Shown piece by piece: positions 1 through 8,781 of a stretch of DNA of 64,000 bases. A program made the position numbers and the translations under genes. Numbering within the stretch: position 1 is the stretch's first letter; every line of letters begins with the position of its first letter. The notes under the pieces were generated by a model. That model saw nothing but the letters and a program-made list of their open reading frames with translations, was not told the origin of the DNA and did not search any database. Source of the stretch: an uncultured Latescibacterota bacterium (GTDB lineage Bacteria; Latescibacterota; UBA2968; UBA8231); NCBI GenBank assembly GCA_951813615.1, contig OX638377.1, forward strand, positions 620,001 to 684,000, written 5' to 3'.

Positions 1-1791
1 CGCAAGTTGCTGATCTCCATGTTCAAGGACATTCGCGTCATATTTATCAAGCTGGCCGATCGTTTGCACAACATGCGCACGCTCCAATACCTAAGCTCCC
101 AATCCCGCGAGCGTACCGCGAGCGAAACGCTCGAAGTGTACGCGCCGCTGGCCCACCGCTTTGGGATGGCGCGGATCCGCTGGCAACTGGAGGACCAAAG
201 CCTCAAGTTTCTCGAACCCGAAATGTACCAAGAGTTGCGCAACAAGGTGGCCTTGACGCGCCAAGAGCGCGAAGACGATATAAAGAGATTTCAGCGCCCT
301 CTCGAGGAACGCCTGCACGCCGATGGCATTAAGGCAGAACTTACGAGCCGTGCCAAGAACTTCTACAGTATCTACAATAAGATGAAGGTGCGCGGCAAGT
401 CCTTTGAGGAAATCTACGACCTGCTGGCCGTGCGCATCATCACTGGCACCGTGGGCGACTGCTATCGAATCCTCGGTTCGGTCCACAACATTTACACCCC
501 CAACAACAGCCGCTTCAAAGACTATATATCGACACCCAAGAGCAACATGTACCAGTCGCTGCACACGTCGGTGCTCGGCCCCAAAGGTCAATACGTCGAA
601 GTGCAAATCCGCACCGCGCAGATGCACGACACGGCTGAAATCGGCATCGCCGCCCACTGGCGCTACAAATCCAACAACAAGGTGCCCGGCGCTTTCAATC
701 TGAGTTGGCTGAAACAATTTGGCGACTGGGAACAGGAGGCCCCCAACCCGCTCGAATTTATGGAAAACCTGAAGGCCGAGTTGGCATCTCAAGACGAGAT
801 TTTCGTCTTTACTCCCAAAGGCGACCTACATCAGCTACCCAAGGGGGCCACGCCGATCGACTTTGCCTTTGCCATCCACACCGACATTGGGCTGCACTGC
901 GAGAGGGCCAAAGTAAACGACCAAGTCGTGCCGCTAAGTACGACGTTGAGCAACGGCGAAATCGTGGAGATAGTCACGAGGCCGCAGCAAAGACCCACAC
1001 TCGCTTGGCTGGACCAAGTCAAAACCGCTAAGGCTCGTCAAGCCATCCGCCACTGGCTGAGGGAGGAGCAATACGACCACAACGTGCGTCTTGGCAAAGA
1101 GGCGCTCGACAGAGGCTTGAAGACCTATCGGGCCGCCGGCCCACCTGACCTCGATGCCGTGGCTAAGGAACTCGGGTTCAGCGACGCCGAGCACCTCTAT
1201 GCTGCCCTCGGCAACGGGGACCTGTCCGTTGGCAAGGTCATCAGCAGAATAGCCCCGCTCAAGCCCATACAGCGCACAATCCGGCCCCAAGACCGCAGAG
1301 ACATCCGCATCCAAGGCATGAAAAACCTGCTGGTCCAATTCGGCAAGTGCTGTGGTCCCATCCCGGGCGACGAGATTGTCGGCCTAGTCACCCGCGGCCG
1401 CGGCGTCACGGTCCACCGCACTGACTGTTACAACATCGGCCGGATTTCCGCTGAGCCAGACCGCCTGCTCAAGGTGGATTGGGAATCGGATGACGAACCG
1501 GCCTTTACCGTTTATCTGCGCACTCGTAGCTGGGACCGCAAGTCCTTGCTGGCGGACATCTCGAGGGCGATTAGCACCGTCGGCTGCAACATCCGCAAAG
1601 CCACTACCCACACCGAGAGCAACACCGCCGAACAGGATAGCAAAATCGCTAAACAGGATAGCAAAATCGCCGAACAGGACTTCTGGATCGACGTCGCCGA
1701 CAACGAGCAACTGCGCCAGGCCATGGACCAAATCGAGCACATCGAGGGCGTTTTTGAAGTGCTGCGCGTGGATGAGCCTGCAAACAGTTAG
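1..1791 (+). CDS. rel: Bifunctional (p)ppGpp synthetase/hydrolase, 5' end outside window
   Basis: Makes and degrades the stringent-response alarmone (p)ppGpp in the cytoplasm. The frame is open to base 1, so the N-terminus, including most of the HD hydrolase domain, lies outside; its tail (IKLADRLHNMRTL) is visible. The synthetase domain follows at about residues 110-225 of the visible part (SIYNKMKVRG, YQSLHTSV, EIGIAAHWRYK). Then come a TGS domain (about 265-325), the conserved CCGPIPGDEIVG / VHRTDC region, and a C-terminal ACT domain. The ACT domain carries an unusual in-frame repeat, EQDSKIA/KQDSKIA/EQD, at bases 1630-1680. The stop codon is 2 bases before hisC, so the two are probably co-transcribed. 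Confidence 0.96.
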   Translation, partial: RKLLISMFKDIRVIFIKLADRLHNMRTLQYLSSQSRERTASETLEVYAPLAHRFGMARIRWQLEDQSLKFLEPEMYQELRNKVALTRQEREDDIKRFQRPLEERLHADGIKAELTSRAKNFYSIYNKMKVRGKSFEEIYDLLAVRIITGTVGDCYRILGSVHNIYTPNNSRFKDYISTPKSNMYQSLHTSVLGPKGQYVEVQIRTAQMHDTAEIGIAAHWRYKSNNKVPGAFNLSWLKQFGDWEQEAPNPLEFMENLKAELASQDEIFVFTPKGDLHQLPKGATPIDFAFAIHTDIGLHCERAKVNDQVVPLSTTLSNGEIVEIVTRPQQRPTLAWLDQVKTAKARQAIRHWLREEQYDHNVRLGKEALDRGLKTYRAAGPPDLDAVAKELGFSDAEHLYAALGNGDLSVGKVISRIAPLKPIQRTIRPQDRRDIRIQGMKNLLVQFGKCCGPIPGDEIVGLVTRGRGVTVHRTDCYNIGRISAEPDRLLKVDWESDDEPAFTVYLRTRSWDRKSLLADISRAISTVGCNIRKATTHTESNTAEQDSKIAKQDSKIAEQDFWIDVADNEQLRQAMDQIEHIEGVFEVLRVDEPANS

Positions 1792-1793
1792 TC

Positions 1794-2858
1794 GTGTCGG
1801 ACCTGTTCCGCCCCAATATCGCCCGCCTACGCGGGTACGTCCCTGGGGAACAGCCCCGCGACAAGGGCTATATCAAGCTCAATACCAACGAAAACCCCTA
1901 TCCGCCCTCCCCCTTAGTGTTAGCGCGGCTGCGCGATGCATGCTCCGCTGATCTGCGCCTCTATCCCGACCCAGACGCTTGGGCTTTGCGCCGGAAGTTG
2001 GGCGAAATATTCGCCATTGCCCCCCAGCAGATTATGGTCGGCAACGGCTCGGACGAGCTGCTCAACGTCATCATCCGCAGCTTCGCCGGCGAGGACGACA
2101 AAATCGCCTATCCCCATCCCACGTACGGCTACTACAAGCCGCTGATCGACATCCAGGGAGCGGAAGCGGTTCCGGTCGAGTTTGACGAGAAGTTCTCCGT
2201 GCCCGAGGGCTTGGCCGTGCCCGGAGCCCGCATCACCTTTCTCGCCAATCCCAATGCGCCTTCGGGTACCCTCGTGCCCTACGCCGAGGTAGCCGCGCTC
2301 TGTGTGCGAGTTGACGGCGTGTTGGTCGTGGATGAGGCGTATGTCGATTTTTCGCAGGGCGGCTGCATTCAACTCATCGAGGAGCACCCCAACGCCATCG
2401 TCGTGCGCACCATGTCCAAGTCCTTTTCCCTCGCCGGTATGCGCATTGGCTTTGCCTTTGCCCCGGCCGCGCTGATCGAGGGAATGTGGAAGGTCAAGGA
2501 CCACTACAATCTCAATCGGCTGAGTTTGGTGGCCGCCGAGGCGGCCCTAGAAGATATCGACGCGATGCGCGCAAATGCCGACTGCGTCTGTGCGACGCGC
2601 TCGCGTCTTTGTGCTGAGCTGCGAGAGTTGGGTTTTTACGTGTGGGATTCGCAGGCGAACTTCGTACTCGCCAAACTCGGCGAGCGCTGGGCTAGTTATG
2701 CTGCGGCCGAACTCTACGCGGAACTCAAGGAGCGCCGGATTTTGGTGCGCTACTTTGCCACGCCGTCGCGCTTGGCCGACTGTCTGCGCATCTCGGTGGG
2801 CACGGACGCAGAGATAGACGCGTTGCTGGCGGCCCTAAAAGAGCTATCACCCGTTTAG
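1794..2858 (+). CDS. hisC: Histidinol-phosphate aminotransferase
   Basis: PLP-dependent class I/II aminotransferase of histidine biosynthesis, converting imidazole-acetol phosphate to histidinol phosphate with glutamate as donor. At 354 residues it has the normal family length. The N-terminal KLNTNENPYPPSP segment, the central NPNAPSGT, DEAYVDF and the PLP-lysine segment TMSKSFSLAGMRIGFA are all present. The start is GTG two bases after the rel stop with no clear Shine-Dalgarno sequence, which suggests translational coupling. Its last 12 bases overlap the convergent glycosyltransferase gene. A related aminotransferase of the same fold cannot be excluded, because no other his gene is in the window. 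Confidence 0.9.
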   Translation: MSDLFRPNIARLRGYVPGEQPRDKGYIKLNTNENPYPPSPLVLARLRDACSADLRLYPDPDAWALRRKLGEIFAIAPQQIMVGNGSDELLNVIIRSFAGEDDKIAYPHPTYGYYKPLIDIQGAEAVPVEFDEKFSVPEGLAVPGARITFLANPNAPSGTLVPYAEVAALCVRVDGVLVVDEAYVDFSQGGCIQLIEEHPNAIVVRTMSKSFSLAGMRIGFAFAPAALIEGMWKVKDHYNLNRLSLVAAEAALEDIDAMRANADCVCATRSRLCAELRELGFYVWDSQANFVLAKLGERWASYAAAELYAELKERRILVRYFATPSRLADCLRISVGTDAEIDALLAALKELSPV

Positions 2859-3815
2859 GCGTTCGGCAATGCGCGGGGTGCGCCCACCGCGCTGGTGCAT
2901 GCTGGCGATCATGTCTCCCAAGAAGCCGATGGAGAAACACTGAATGCCGACGATGATCAGCAGGATGCCCAGCATGAGCAGGGGATGGCGGTTTTGGATG
3001 TTGCCGTGCTCGTAGCGCAGCAAGGCCACATAGGCGCAGATGACCGATCCGCAAAGCGTAGAGCCAAGCCCCAAGCTGCCAAAGACGTGCATGGGCATGG
3101 TCATAAAGCGCACGACAAAGGTCACGGTCAGCAGATCCAAAAACCCGTTTAGCAACCGCTTGGCTCCGAATTTGGAATGGCCGAAGCGTCGGGGATGATG
3201 TTGCACTGGAATCTCGCCGACTCGATAGCCCATCCAGTGGGCAACGGCAGGCAAAAACCGATACAATTCTCCGTAGAGATAAGGCAGCACATCTTCGGCC
3301 ACCTCGCGCCGATAGGCCTTGAGGCCGCAGTTAAAATCGCGCAGGCGAACCCCGGAGACCAGCGAGGTAATCCAGTTAAACAAGCGGGAGGGAAGGGTCT
3401 TGCTCAACGGGTCGCGGCGCTTGGCCTTCCAGCCTGAGACCAAGTCGTAATCGCGGTTGAGTTCGTCCAGTAGCCGGGGAATTTCGCTCGGGTCGTCTTG
3501 CAGGTCGGCGTCCATGGTGACGATGACTTGGCCACGCGCCTGCTTGAAGCCGGCGGCGAGGGCCGCGGCCTTGCGGTAGTTGCGACGGAAGCGCAAGGCG
3601 CATACTTGCGGATGCTGTTTGGCTAACTCTCCCAAGACCGCAAACGAGGCGTCCGTGCTCCCATCGTCCACGAAAATGGCCTCCCAAGCCCATTCCGCGG
3701 TCGCCAGGGCGCTATCGATCTGGTCCCACAGATGAGGGAGGCTTTCCTCTTCGTTAAAAACGGGGATGACGAGAGACAGAAAAATCTCCTCTGCCGCTTC
3801 TTTCTCTTGGCCCAT
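2847..3815 (-). CDS. Family 2 glycosyltransferase with C-terminal membrane hairpin
   Basis: Resembles polyprenyl-phosphate hexose synthases (DPM1/GtrB/ArnC type), which load a sugar from a nucleotide donor onto a lipid carrier at the inner membrane. The N-terminal GT-A domain has SLVIPVFNEEESLP, the FVDDGSTDAS nucleotide motif and the metal-binding MDADLQDDP. The C-terminal third holds two hydrophobic segments (about residues 220-305). The start at 3815 is chosen because a GAGAGGAG ribosome-binding site precedes it; an upstream in-frame ATG at 3848 lacks one. It is divergent from mpl. The sugar transferred cannot be told from sequence. Confidence 0.88.
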   Translation of the reverse strand: MGQEKEAAEEIFLSLVIPVFNEEESLPHLWDQIDSALATAEWAWEAIFVDDGSTDASFAVLGELAKQHPQVCALRFRRNYRKAAALAAGFKQARGQVIVTMDADLQDDPSEIPRLLDELNRDYDLVSGWKAKRRDPLSKTLPSRLFNWITSLVSGVRLRDFNCGLKAYRREVAEDVLPYLYGELYRFLPAVAHWMGYRVGEIPVQHHPRRFGHSKFGAKRLLNGFLDLLTVTFVVRFMTMPMHVFGSLGLGSTLCGSVICAYVALLRYEHGNIQNRHPLLMLGILLIIVGIQCFSIGFLGDMIASMHQRGGRTPRIAERLNG

Positions 3816-3890
3816 GGTCTCCTCTCTTGCAAGCAAGTGCTCCCACAATAAAACAATCGCCGATTGCTAAACACAAACCGGCTGACTCCC

Positions 3891-3919
3891 TTGACACCTG
3901 CATCCCCCAACGGTATATA
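3891..3919 (+). promoter_or_regulatory. mpl promoter giving a probable leaderless mRNA
   Basis: TTGACA (3891-3896), a 17-base spacer and TATATA (3914-3919) form a near-consensus sigma-70 promoter. The ATG of mpl begins only 5 bases after the -10 box, so the first transcribed base should be at or next to the A of the start codon. No Shine-Dalgarno sequence fits. Confidence 0.72.
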
Positions 3920-3924
3920 CGGAC

Positions 3925-5352
3925 ATGCAGCTTCCCTTGGGTTCCCATATTCATTTGATTGCCGCTTGTGGCACGGCCATGGGGTCTTTGGCCGGCATGC
4001 TGCGCGAGCGAGGGTATCGCGTCACCGGGTCGGACAGCCACGTCTATCCTCCGATGAGCACCATGCTCGAAGGGTTGGGAATCGATGTGCGGGCCGGCTT
4101 CTCGGCAGATCACCTAGTGCCAGCGCCGGATTTGGTCGTCATTGGCAACGCAATTTCGCGTGGTAATCCAGAGGCCGAGGCCGTACTCTCGCGCCGGATT
4201 CCGTACTTATCGCTGCCGGAAGTGCTGCGCGATTTCTTTATCCGTGGCAAGCGCTCGGTGGTGGTAACCGGCACCCACGGCAAGACCACCACTACCGCGC
4301 TCATCGCCCACCTCTTCGCGGCCTGTGATTTGGACCCTTCCTTTCTCGTCGCCGGGGTGCCGCAAAACTTCGACCGCTCCTACCGGCTCGGTCAAGGCGC
4401 GCACTTCATCGTCGAAGGCGACGAATATGACAGCGCCTTCTTTGCCAAGTGGGCGAAGTTTTTCTACTACCTACCCGATGTGCTGATCGTCAACAACATT
4501 GAATTCGATCACGCCGACATCTACCAAGACCTTGCCGAAATCGTCAGAGCCTTCCGCCAACTCGTCAACCTAGTGCCGCAAAACGGCCTGATTCTAGCCA
4601 ACGGCACCGATTCCAATATCGCCGAACTCCTCCCCGACGCGCCCGCGTCCGTGGAGACCTTTGGCCTTGCAGAGGACGCGTTTTGGCGCGCCACCAACCT
4701 CCAAGCCAGTGCCGAGGGCACGCGCTTCACCTTGTGCCGAGCGGGGCGAGAGGTGGGGGCTTTCGACTTGCCGCTGAGCGGCGACTACAACGTCTGCAAT
4801 GCGCTCGCTAGCTTGGCTGCTGGCTTCCACGCTGGCCTGACGGCTGCCGACTTGGGCGCGGCTTTGGCCAGCTTTGCCGGGGTCAAGCGCCGGCAGGAGC
4901 AGCTCGGCCTCATCGACGACATTCTCCTCATTGACGACTTCGCCCATCATCCCACCGCGGTCGCCCATACTATAGAAGGACTGCGTCGATCCCATCCCGA
5001 ACGCAGGCTCCTCGCGGTTTTCGAACCGGCTAGCGCGACCAACGCCCGCGCCCTCTTTGAGGATCGCTATGTCGAGGCATTCGCCTTGGCCGACGCGTTC
5101 GTCGCAACCGCGGTCCCCCGTCCCGAACGCGCCCGGGACGACGAGCCGTTCTCGCCTGAGCGCTTGGTAGAACGTCTCCGCGCCTCCGGCAAGCCAGCGC
5201 ACTATCTGCCCGACGCTGAATCGATGGCTGCTTTTTTAACTGCGGAAGCCCGCCCGGGCGATTTGGTGGTTTTTATGAGCAATGGCGGTTTCGGTGGCCT
5301 GCAACAGAAGCTGTGCGCGGCAATCACAGCTCGCGCCCGCTGTGTAGACTAG
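3925..5352 (+). CDS. mpl: UDP-MurNAc:L-Ala-gamma-D-Glu-meso-DAP ligase
   Basis: Cell-wall recycling Mur ligase that joins the recovered tripeptide L-Ala-D-Glu-mDAP to UDP-MurNAc. The N-terminal Rossmann segment IAACGTAMGSLAGML is the Mpl form of the Mur ligase start, and VVTGTHGKTTTTALIAH is the ATP-binding loop. NNIEFDHADIY and DDFAHHPTA follow in the expected order. The length of 475 residues is normal for Mpl. The ATG at 3925 lies directly under a promoter with no room for a leader. MurC is the main alternative, but the N-terminus and the DHADIY segment favour Mpl. Confidence 0.92.
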   Translation: MQLPLGSHIHLIAACGTAMGSLAGMLRERGYRVTGSDSHVYPPMSTMLEGLGIDVRAGFSADHLVPAPDLVVIGNAISRGNPEAEAVLSRRIPYLSLPEVLRDFFIRGKRSVVVTGTHGKTTTTALIAHLFAACDLDPSFLVAGVPQNFDRSYRLGQGAHFIVEGDEYDSAFFAKWAKFFYYLPDVLIVNNIEFDHADIYQDLAEIVRAFRQLVNLVPQNGLILANGTDSNIAELLPDAPASVETFGLAEDAFWRATNLQASAEGTRFTLCRAGREVGAFDLPLSGDYNVCNALASLAAGFHAGLTAADLGAALASFAGVKRRQEQLGLIDDILLIDDFAHHPTAVAHTIEGLRRSHPERRLLAVFEPASATNARALFEDRYVEAFALADAFVATAVPRPERARDDEPFSPERLVERLRASGKPAHYLPDAESMAAFLTAEARPGDLVVFMSNGGFGGLQQKLCAAITARARCVD

Positions 5353-5518
5353 GTATCAGAACTGTTGCCGGACAGACGCGCTGAGCGTGGGTAAGACGCA
5401 CGGCGTAAAATTATGCATTTATATATTTTACAATGTGTTATAAAAATCCAACCCCAAAGGCACGCATATTGCATTAAACGCATGGCAATTGCCATCTCAC
5501 CTTAACCTGGAGGCTGCC

Positions 5519-6193
5519 ATGCGCCTTTTTATCGCTTGTATCTTTTTCGCTCTCGCCGCACCTGTCTCGGCCCAACCCGGCCCAATCGTCATCTCCGAGC
5601 TGATGTGGTCAGGTAGTACGGCATCTACTGCCGACGAGTGGATCGAACTCTACAACCCCAGCGACGCCGCGGTTGATCTGACCGGCTGGACGTTGACCTA
5701 TCGCAGCGGCGACGAGGAAAAGGTAATGATCGTTCTCGACGCCGCTGAGGTCTCTGCCGGACAGACCTTTCTCATCGCCAACTATGCCGCTGAGCACAAA
5801 AACTCCCTTCTCGCCGTCGAGCCTCAGCGCGTTGACTCGGCCGTTTCGCTGCCCAACACCAAGCTGCTCTTGCATCTGTACGACGGCGACCCGCAAGCTG
5901 GAGGCCAACTCATCGACGTGGCCGACGATGGCCGCGGGGCTCCTTTTGCCGGTGACTCAGCCAGCAAAAGCGCCATGGTGCGCATTGCCTTTGACCAGCC
6001 CGGCGACCAGCCCGAAAGCTGGGCAACGGCAACCGAACAAAGCGGCTGGGATACGGGTGCCAGCGAGTTGGGCACGCCGGGATCTATTCCCGCGTATCTG
6101 CTCTCGGATGGAGGCGAAACGCCCGAGACCGTCTCGGGAACGAACGTGCTGCCGATGTCTTGGGCCTTGGTAAAAGAACGTCTATATCCATAG
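5519..6193 (+). CDS. Secreted lamin-tail-domain protein
   Basis: Short exported protein of 225 residues. Signal peptide at residues 1-19 (MRLFIACIFFALAAPVSA, then QPG). After it comes one lamin-tail (LTD) beta-sandwich, recognised by IVISELMWSGST, DEWIELYNPSD and VDLTGWTL. LTD modules occur in many secreted bacterial surface proteins and nucleases; no catalytic domain is present here. The start is the ATG at 5519 behind GGAGG; a TTG 30 bases upstream has no ribosome-binding site and would bury the signal peptide. The 165 bases upstream are AT-rich and probably carry its promoter. It ends before a strong terminator. Confidence 0.82.
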   Translation: MRLFIACIFFALAAPVSAQPGPIVISELMWSGSTASTADEWIELYNPSDAAVDLTGWTLTYRSGDEEKVMIVLDAAEVSAGQTFLIANYAAEHKNSLLAVEPQRVDSAVSLPNTKLLLHLYDGDPQAGGQLIDVADDGRGAPFAGDSASKSAMVRIAFDQPGDQPESWATATEQSGWDTGASELGTPGSIPAYLLSDGGETPETVSGTNVLPMSWALVKERLYP

Positions 6194-6211
6194 CGCGGAT
6201 TGCAGCATAAC

Positions 6212-6237
6212 AGGCACCTACTCGCGGGTGGGTGCCT
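6212..6237 (+). terminator. Hairpin after the lamin-tail gene
   Basis: AGGCACCTA (6212-6220) pairs with TGGGTGCCT (6229-6237) with one mismatch. It is followed by an A-run rather than a T-run, so it could terminate minus-strand transcription or act with the next hairpin. Confidence 0.45.
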
Positions 6238-6249
6238 ATTGAAAAAAAC

Positions 6250-6287
6250 AAAGGCCGTGGAAGCTGAGATGTGCTTCCACGGCCTTT
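6250..6287. terminator. Bidirectional Rho-independent terminator
   Basis: AAAGGCCGTGGAAGC and GCTTCCACGGCCTTT form a perfect 15-base stem with an 8-base loop. An A-run on the left and TTTATTTAT on the right let it work in both directions. It separates the lamin-tail gene from the minus-strand tRNA-Val. Confidence 0.85.
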
Positions 6288-6292
6288 ATTTA

Positions 6293-6369
6293 TGGTGGGC
6301 AATCGCAGATTTGAACTGCGGACCTCCGGTATGTGAGACCGGCGCTCTAACCAACTGAGCTAATCGCCC
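6293..6369 (-). tRNA. tRNA-Val (CAC)
   Basis: 77-base cloverleaf on the minus strand. The acceptor GGGCGAT pairs with ATTGCCC, the D stem is GCTC/GAGC, and the anticodon stem CCGGT/ACCGG encloses loop CTCACAT, giving anticodon CAC. The T arm is CGCAG-TTCAAAT-CTGCG. The 3' CCA is encoded in the DNA. Confidence 0.96.
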
Positions 6370-6406
6370 AAGAGCATTTTTAAATTAGCCTCCAGCGGCT
6401 ACTGAG

Positions 6407-8602
6407 TCAATGTCCGTTGTGCCCGGCGGCAAAGTGGAATTTTGGCAGGGCTACTTCGGTCGCCGACGGATGATCCTCGCGTAGGTGGTACGCTCGGTCG
6501 AGCGTCAGATCCTGCCAGCGCTGCGTCTGATGGGTCGCCGGCCAGGTGATTTCTACGAACACCAGTTCCGTGGCGTCCCCCAGCCCGAGGTGCGGCGCAA
6601 GCGGGTTGGCCCCAAAGCTGCCGCCTGAGCCGATAAGGTGGTGGATGTCGCGGATGCTGCCGTCCGGTTGCCGCACGCGCACGCGCACGCGACCGCCAAT
6701 AGCACCTCGGTTTGACTGCACACCTTGAGGAAAAAGCCGCAGCCACCGATTGCCGTGTCCGGGATTTTCGTAGAGCACGTTCTGGTAGAGGTCGCCTTCA
6801 AAGGCACCACCCATGACCTCAAAGACGTCTTGGTCCCCGTCGTTGTCGAGGTCTGCAAAGGACACGCCGTGCCCCTTCTGCACGTTGCCGAAGCCGCCTG
6901 TCGTGGTGACGTCCAAAAACCGTGCGCCGCCATCGTTGCGCAGCATGCGGTTGGGCGTGAGCGAGCGCAGATCGGGAATCCCAGTGCCGACGTAGCAGTC
7001 GGGGAATCCATCGTTGTCCAAGTCGCCGTAGTTGGCACCCATAGCTAGGATGACTTGGCTAAAGCTCCCCAGCGATTCAGTGACCTCGGTGAAGGTGCCA
7101 TCGCCCTCATTGTGATACACACGCGCGTGATCGGCGGCAAATTCCTCGCCGAGGTACGCGCGCGCCATGTCACCGAGGTCGTCCATGTTGTAGCCACCGG
7201 CAAACAAATCGAGCCAGCCGTCGTTGTCGTAGTCCCAAAACCAAGTGGGAAAGCTCTCGTTCGGCCCCGGCGCGACGACCGTCGCAGCAAAGCGCCAGCC
7301 CGCTGGTGTGTCGCCGAGATTGCGGTAGAGGATGTTTTCTCGGTAAAACTGAGATACGTATAGGTCGATCAAGCCGTCGTTTTCTACATCACCCCAGGCA
7401 ACGCCCTTCACAAAGCCCACGTGATCGACGCCAACTGCGGGAGCCACATCGACAAAACGGCCGTCCCCTTGGTTGCGAAACAACTGGCATGGGTGGGGCC
7501 GCCTGCCGGACTCGTTGCCGACAAACAAATCCAACCAGCCGTCGTTGTCGTAGTCGGCAAAGGCCGCGGTGTGGGTCGGGTGCAAGGAGAACAGGCCGGC
7601 GCGCCGCGTCACGTCCGCAAAGGTGCCGTCGCCGTTGTTGCGCAACAGAGAGTTTGGCATGCGGCCTTCTTCTCCCATCCAGGCACCGCGCAAAACGAGC
7701 AGATCGACATCGCCGTCGTTGTCGTAGTCGGCCTGCTCTAGATTGATCCCCCCGATCTGCCCGGCCAGTCCAGCCGCTGTCGTGGCCTCGGTAAAAGTGC
7801 CGTTGCCCTCGTTGTGGAAATAGCGCAGTGGATCGCGCAGCCCCCACGAGGAGACCGCGATATCCAGCAGGCCGTCGCCGTCGAAATCCTCGACCGCGCT
7901 ACCGCCCGCTAGCCCCACGGCCGCGACTCCTGCCGACGGTGCCACGTCGCGGAAGCGCTGGAGCCCGCCGCTGTCGCCGTCGAATACGCGCGGGGGAATG
8001 CGCCAAGATTCTGGCACCCCTTCTGGGTATTCGCCCAAGGTCATGTACGCCAAGTTCAACAGCCAGCGCGTTCCCAGATCGCTTGGGCGCTTGTTCAAGT
8101 TTATGGTGTAGTGCTCGATGGCGCGGCGGGACCCTTCTTGCAAGGTGTGGACTCCGTCGCCGCGGATGGGCAGCAAGCAGGAATTCGTGGTGTGATTGTG
8201 CAGGCAGTTCTCCTGCTCTCCGAGGCGCAGATAGGCGATGGCTAGCTGGTCGTGCAGCATATAGACGAAGCCCTCAGTCGCCGGCACCTGCCCGGCCTCT
8301 ACGGCCGCTAGAACGCTTTGCATCTCTTCGATGCCCGTGCGCAAATTCCCGGCTCGCACCCGCTCTTGGGCGACCCGCAGGCGCATGTTCAGCCGCTTGC
8401 CCACGCTCATCGGTTGCCCTAGCAGGGAACTCAGGCCCTCGACGCGCGCTTTGTTCAGATAGATGTTGGCGATGGGATCGGCCCGCTGGGCGAGGCGCGC
8501 CAGCACCGTCGCCATAAAACGCGAATCTCCGCGATTGACGCCGGCGTCCGCCTGTCCCAAGACGGCGGTGGCCCCTAGAAGGACGGCTATAATGCTCTGC
8601 AT
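6407..8602 (-). CDS. Secreted FG-GAP/VCBS repeat protein with ASPIC-UnbV C-terminus (CRTAC1-like)
   Basis: Exported protein of 731 residues. A signal peptide covers the first 20 or so residues (IIAVLLGATAVLGQADA) and is followed by a helical region to about residue 215. Then come at least six FG-GAP-type repeats, each with a calcium-binding DYDNDGWLDLF-like core, forming a predicted beta-propeller. The C-terminal ~100 residues (NRWLRLFPQG, SNRGAIGGRVRVR, HLGLGDA) match the ASPIC/UnbV module of the CRTAC family. These proteins are extracellular and probably bind ligands or matrix; the substrate is unknown. It stands alone between two tRNA genes. Confidence 0.88.
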   Translation of the reverse strand: MQSIIAVLLGATAVLGQADAGVNRGDSRFMATVLARLAQRADPIANIYLNKARVEGLSSLLGQPMSVGKRLNMRLRVAQERVRAGNLRTGIEEMQSVLAAVEAGQVPATEGFVYMLHDQLAIAYLRLGEQENCLHNHTTNSCLLPIRGDGVHTLQEGSRRAIEHYTINLNKRPSDLGTRWLLNLAYMTLGEYPEGVPESWRIPPRVFDGDSGGLQRFRDVAPSAGVAAVGLAGGSAVEDFDGDGLLDIAVSSWGLRDPLRYFHNEGNGTFTEATTAAGLAGQIGGINLEQADYDNDGDVDLLVLRGAWMGEEGRMPNSLLRNNGDGTFADVTRRAGLFSLHPTHTAAFADYDNDGWLDLFVGNESGRRPHPCQLFRNQGDGRFVDVAPAVGVDHVGFVKGVAWGDVENDGLIDLYVSQFYRENILYRNLGDTPAGWRFAATVVAPGPNESFPTWFWDYDNDGWLDLFAGGYNMDDLGDMARAYLGEEFAADHARVYHNEGDGTFTEVTESLGSFSQVILAMGANYGDLDNDGFPDCYVGTGIPDLRSLTPNRMLRNDGGARFLDVTTTGGFGNVQKGHGVSFADLDNDGDQDVFEVMGGAFEGDLYQNVLYENPGHGNRWLRLFPQGVQSNRGAIGGRVRVRVRQPDGSIRDIHHLIGSGGSFGANPLAPHLGLGDATELVFVEITWPATHQTQRWQDLTLDRAYHLREDHPSATEVALPKFHFAAGHNGH

Positions 8603-8665
8603 AAGAAAAAGCGGCTACAAAAATTGGTTGCCCCAATCCTCGTAACCGCGCATGTTGCAAAATAA

Positions 8666-8742
8666 TGGTGGGCCCAGTAGGACTCGAACCTACGACCGAC
8701 GGATTATGAGTCCGTTGCTCTAACCAACTGAGCTATAGGCCC
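8666..8742 (-). tRNA. tRNA with CAU anticodon (elongator Met or Ile2)
   Basis: 77-base cloverleaf on the minus strand. The acceptor GGGCCTA pairs with TGGGCCC (one wobble), the anticodon stem ACGGA/TCCGT encloses CTCATAA giving CAT, the T arm is GTAGG-TTCGAGT-CCTAC, and CCA is encoded. Initiator tRNA is unlikely because positions 1 and 72 pair. Met and lysidine-modified Ile cannot be separated by eye. Confidence 0.92.
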
Positions 8743-8781
8743 CGTGACGTAGTTAAAAACCTAGGATTTTTCCCAAGTAGG

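Noticed and set aside
91..792. Long reading frame opposite rel
   Set aside because: It is the shadow of the Rel synthetase region; no ribosome-binding site, no family resemblance, and codon pattern follows the sense gene.
5400..5470. Promoter in the AT-rich stretch before the lamin-tail gene
   Set aside because: TATAAA is present, but no -35 box lies at 16-18 bases, so no specific promoter is called.
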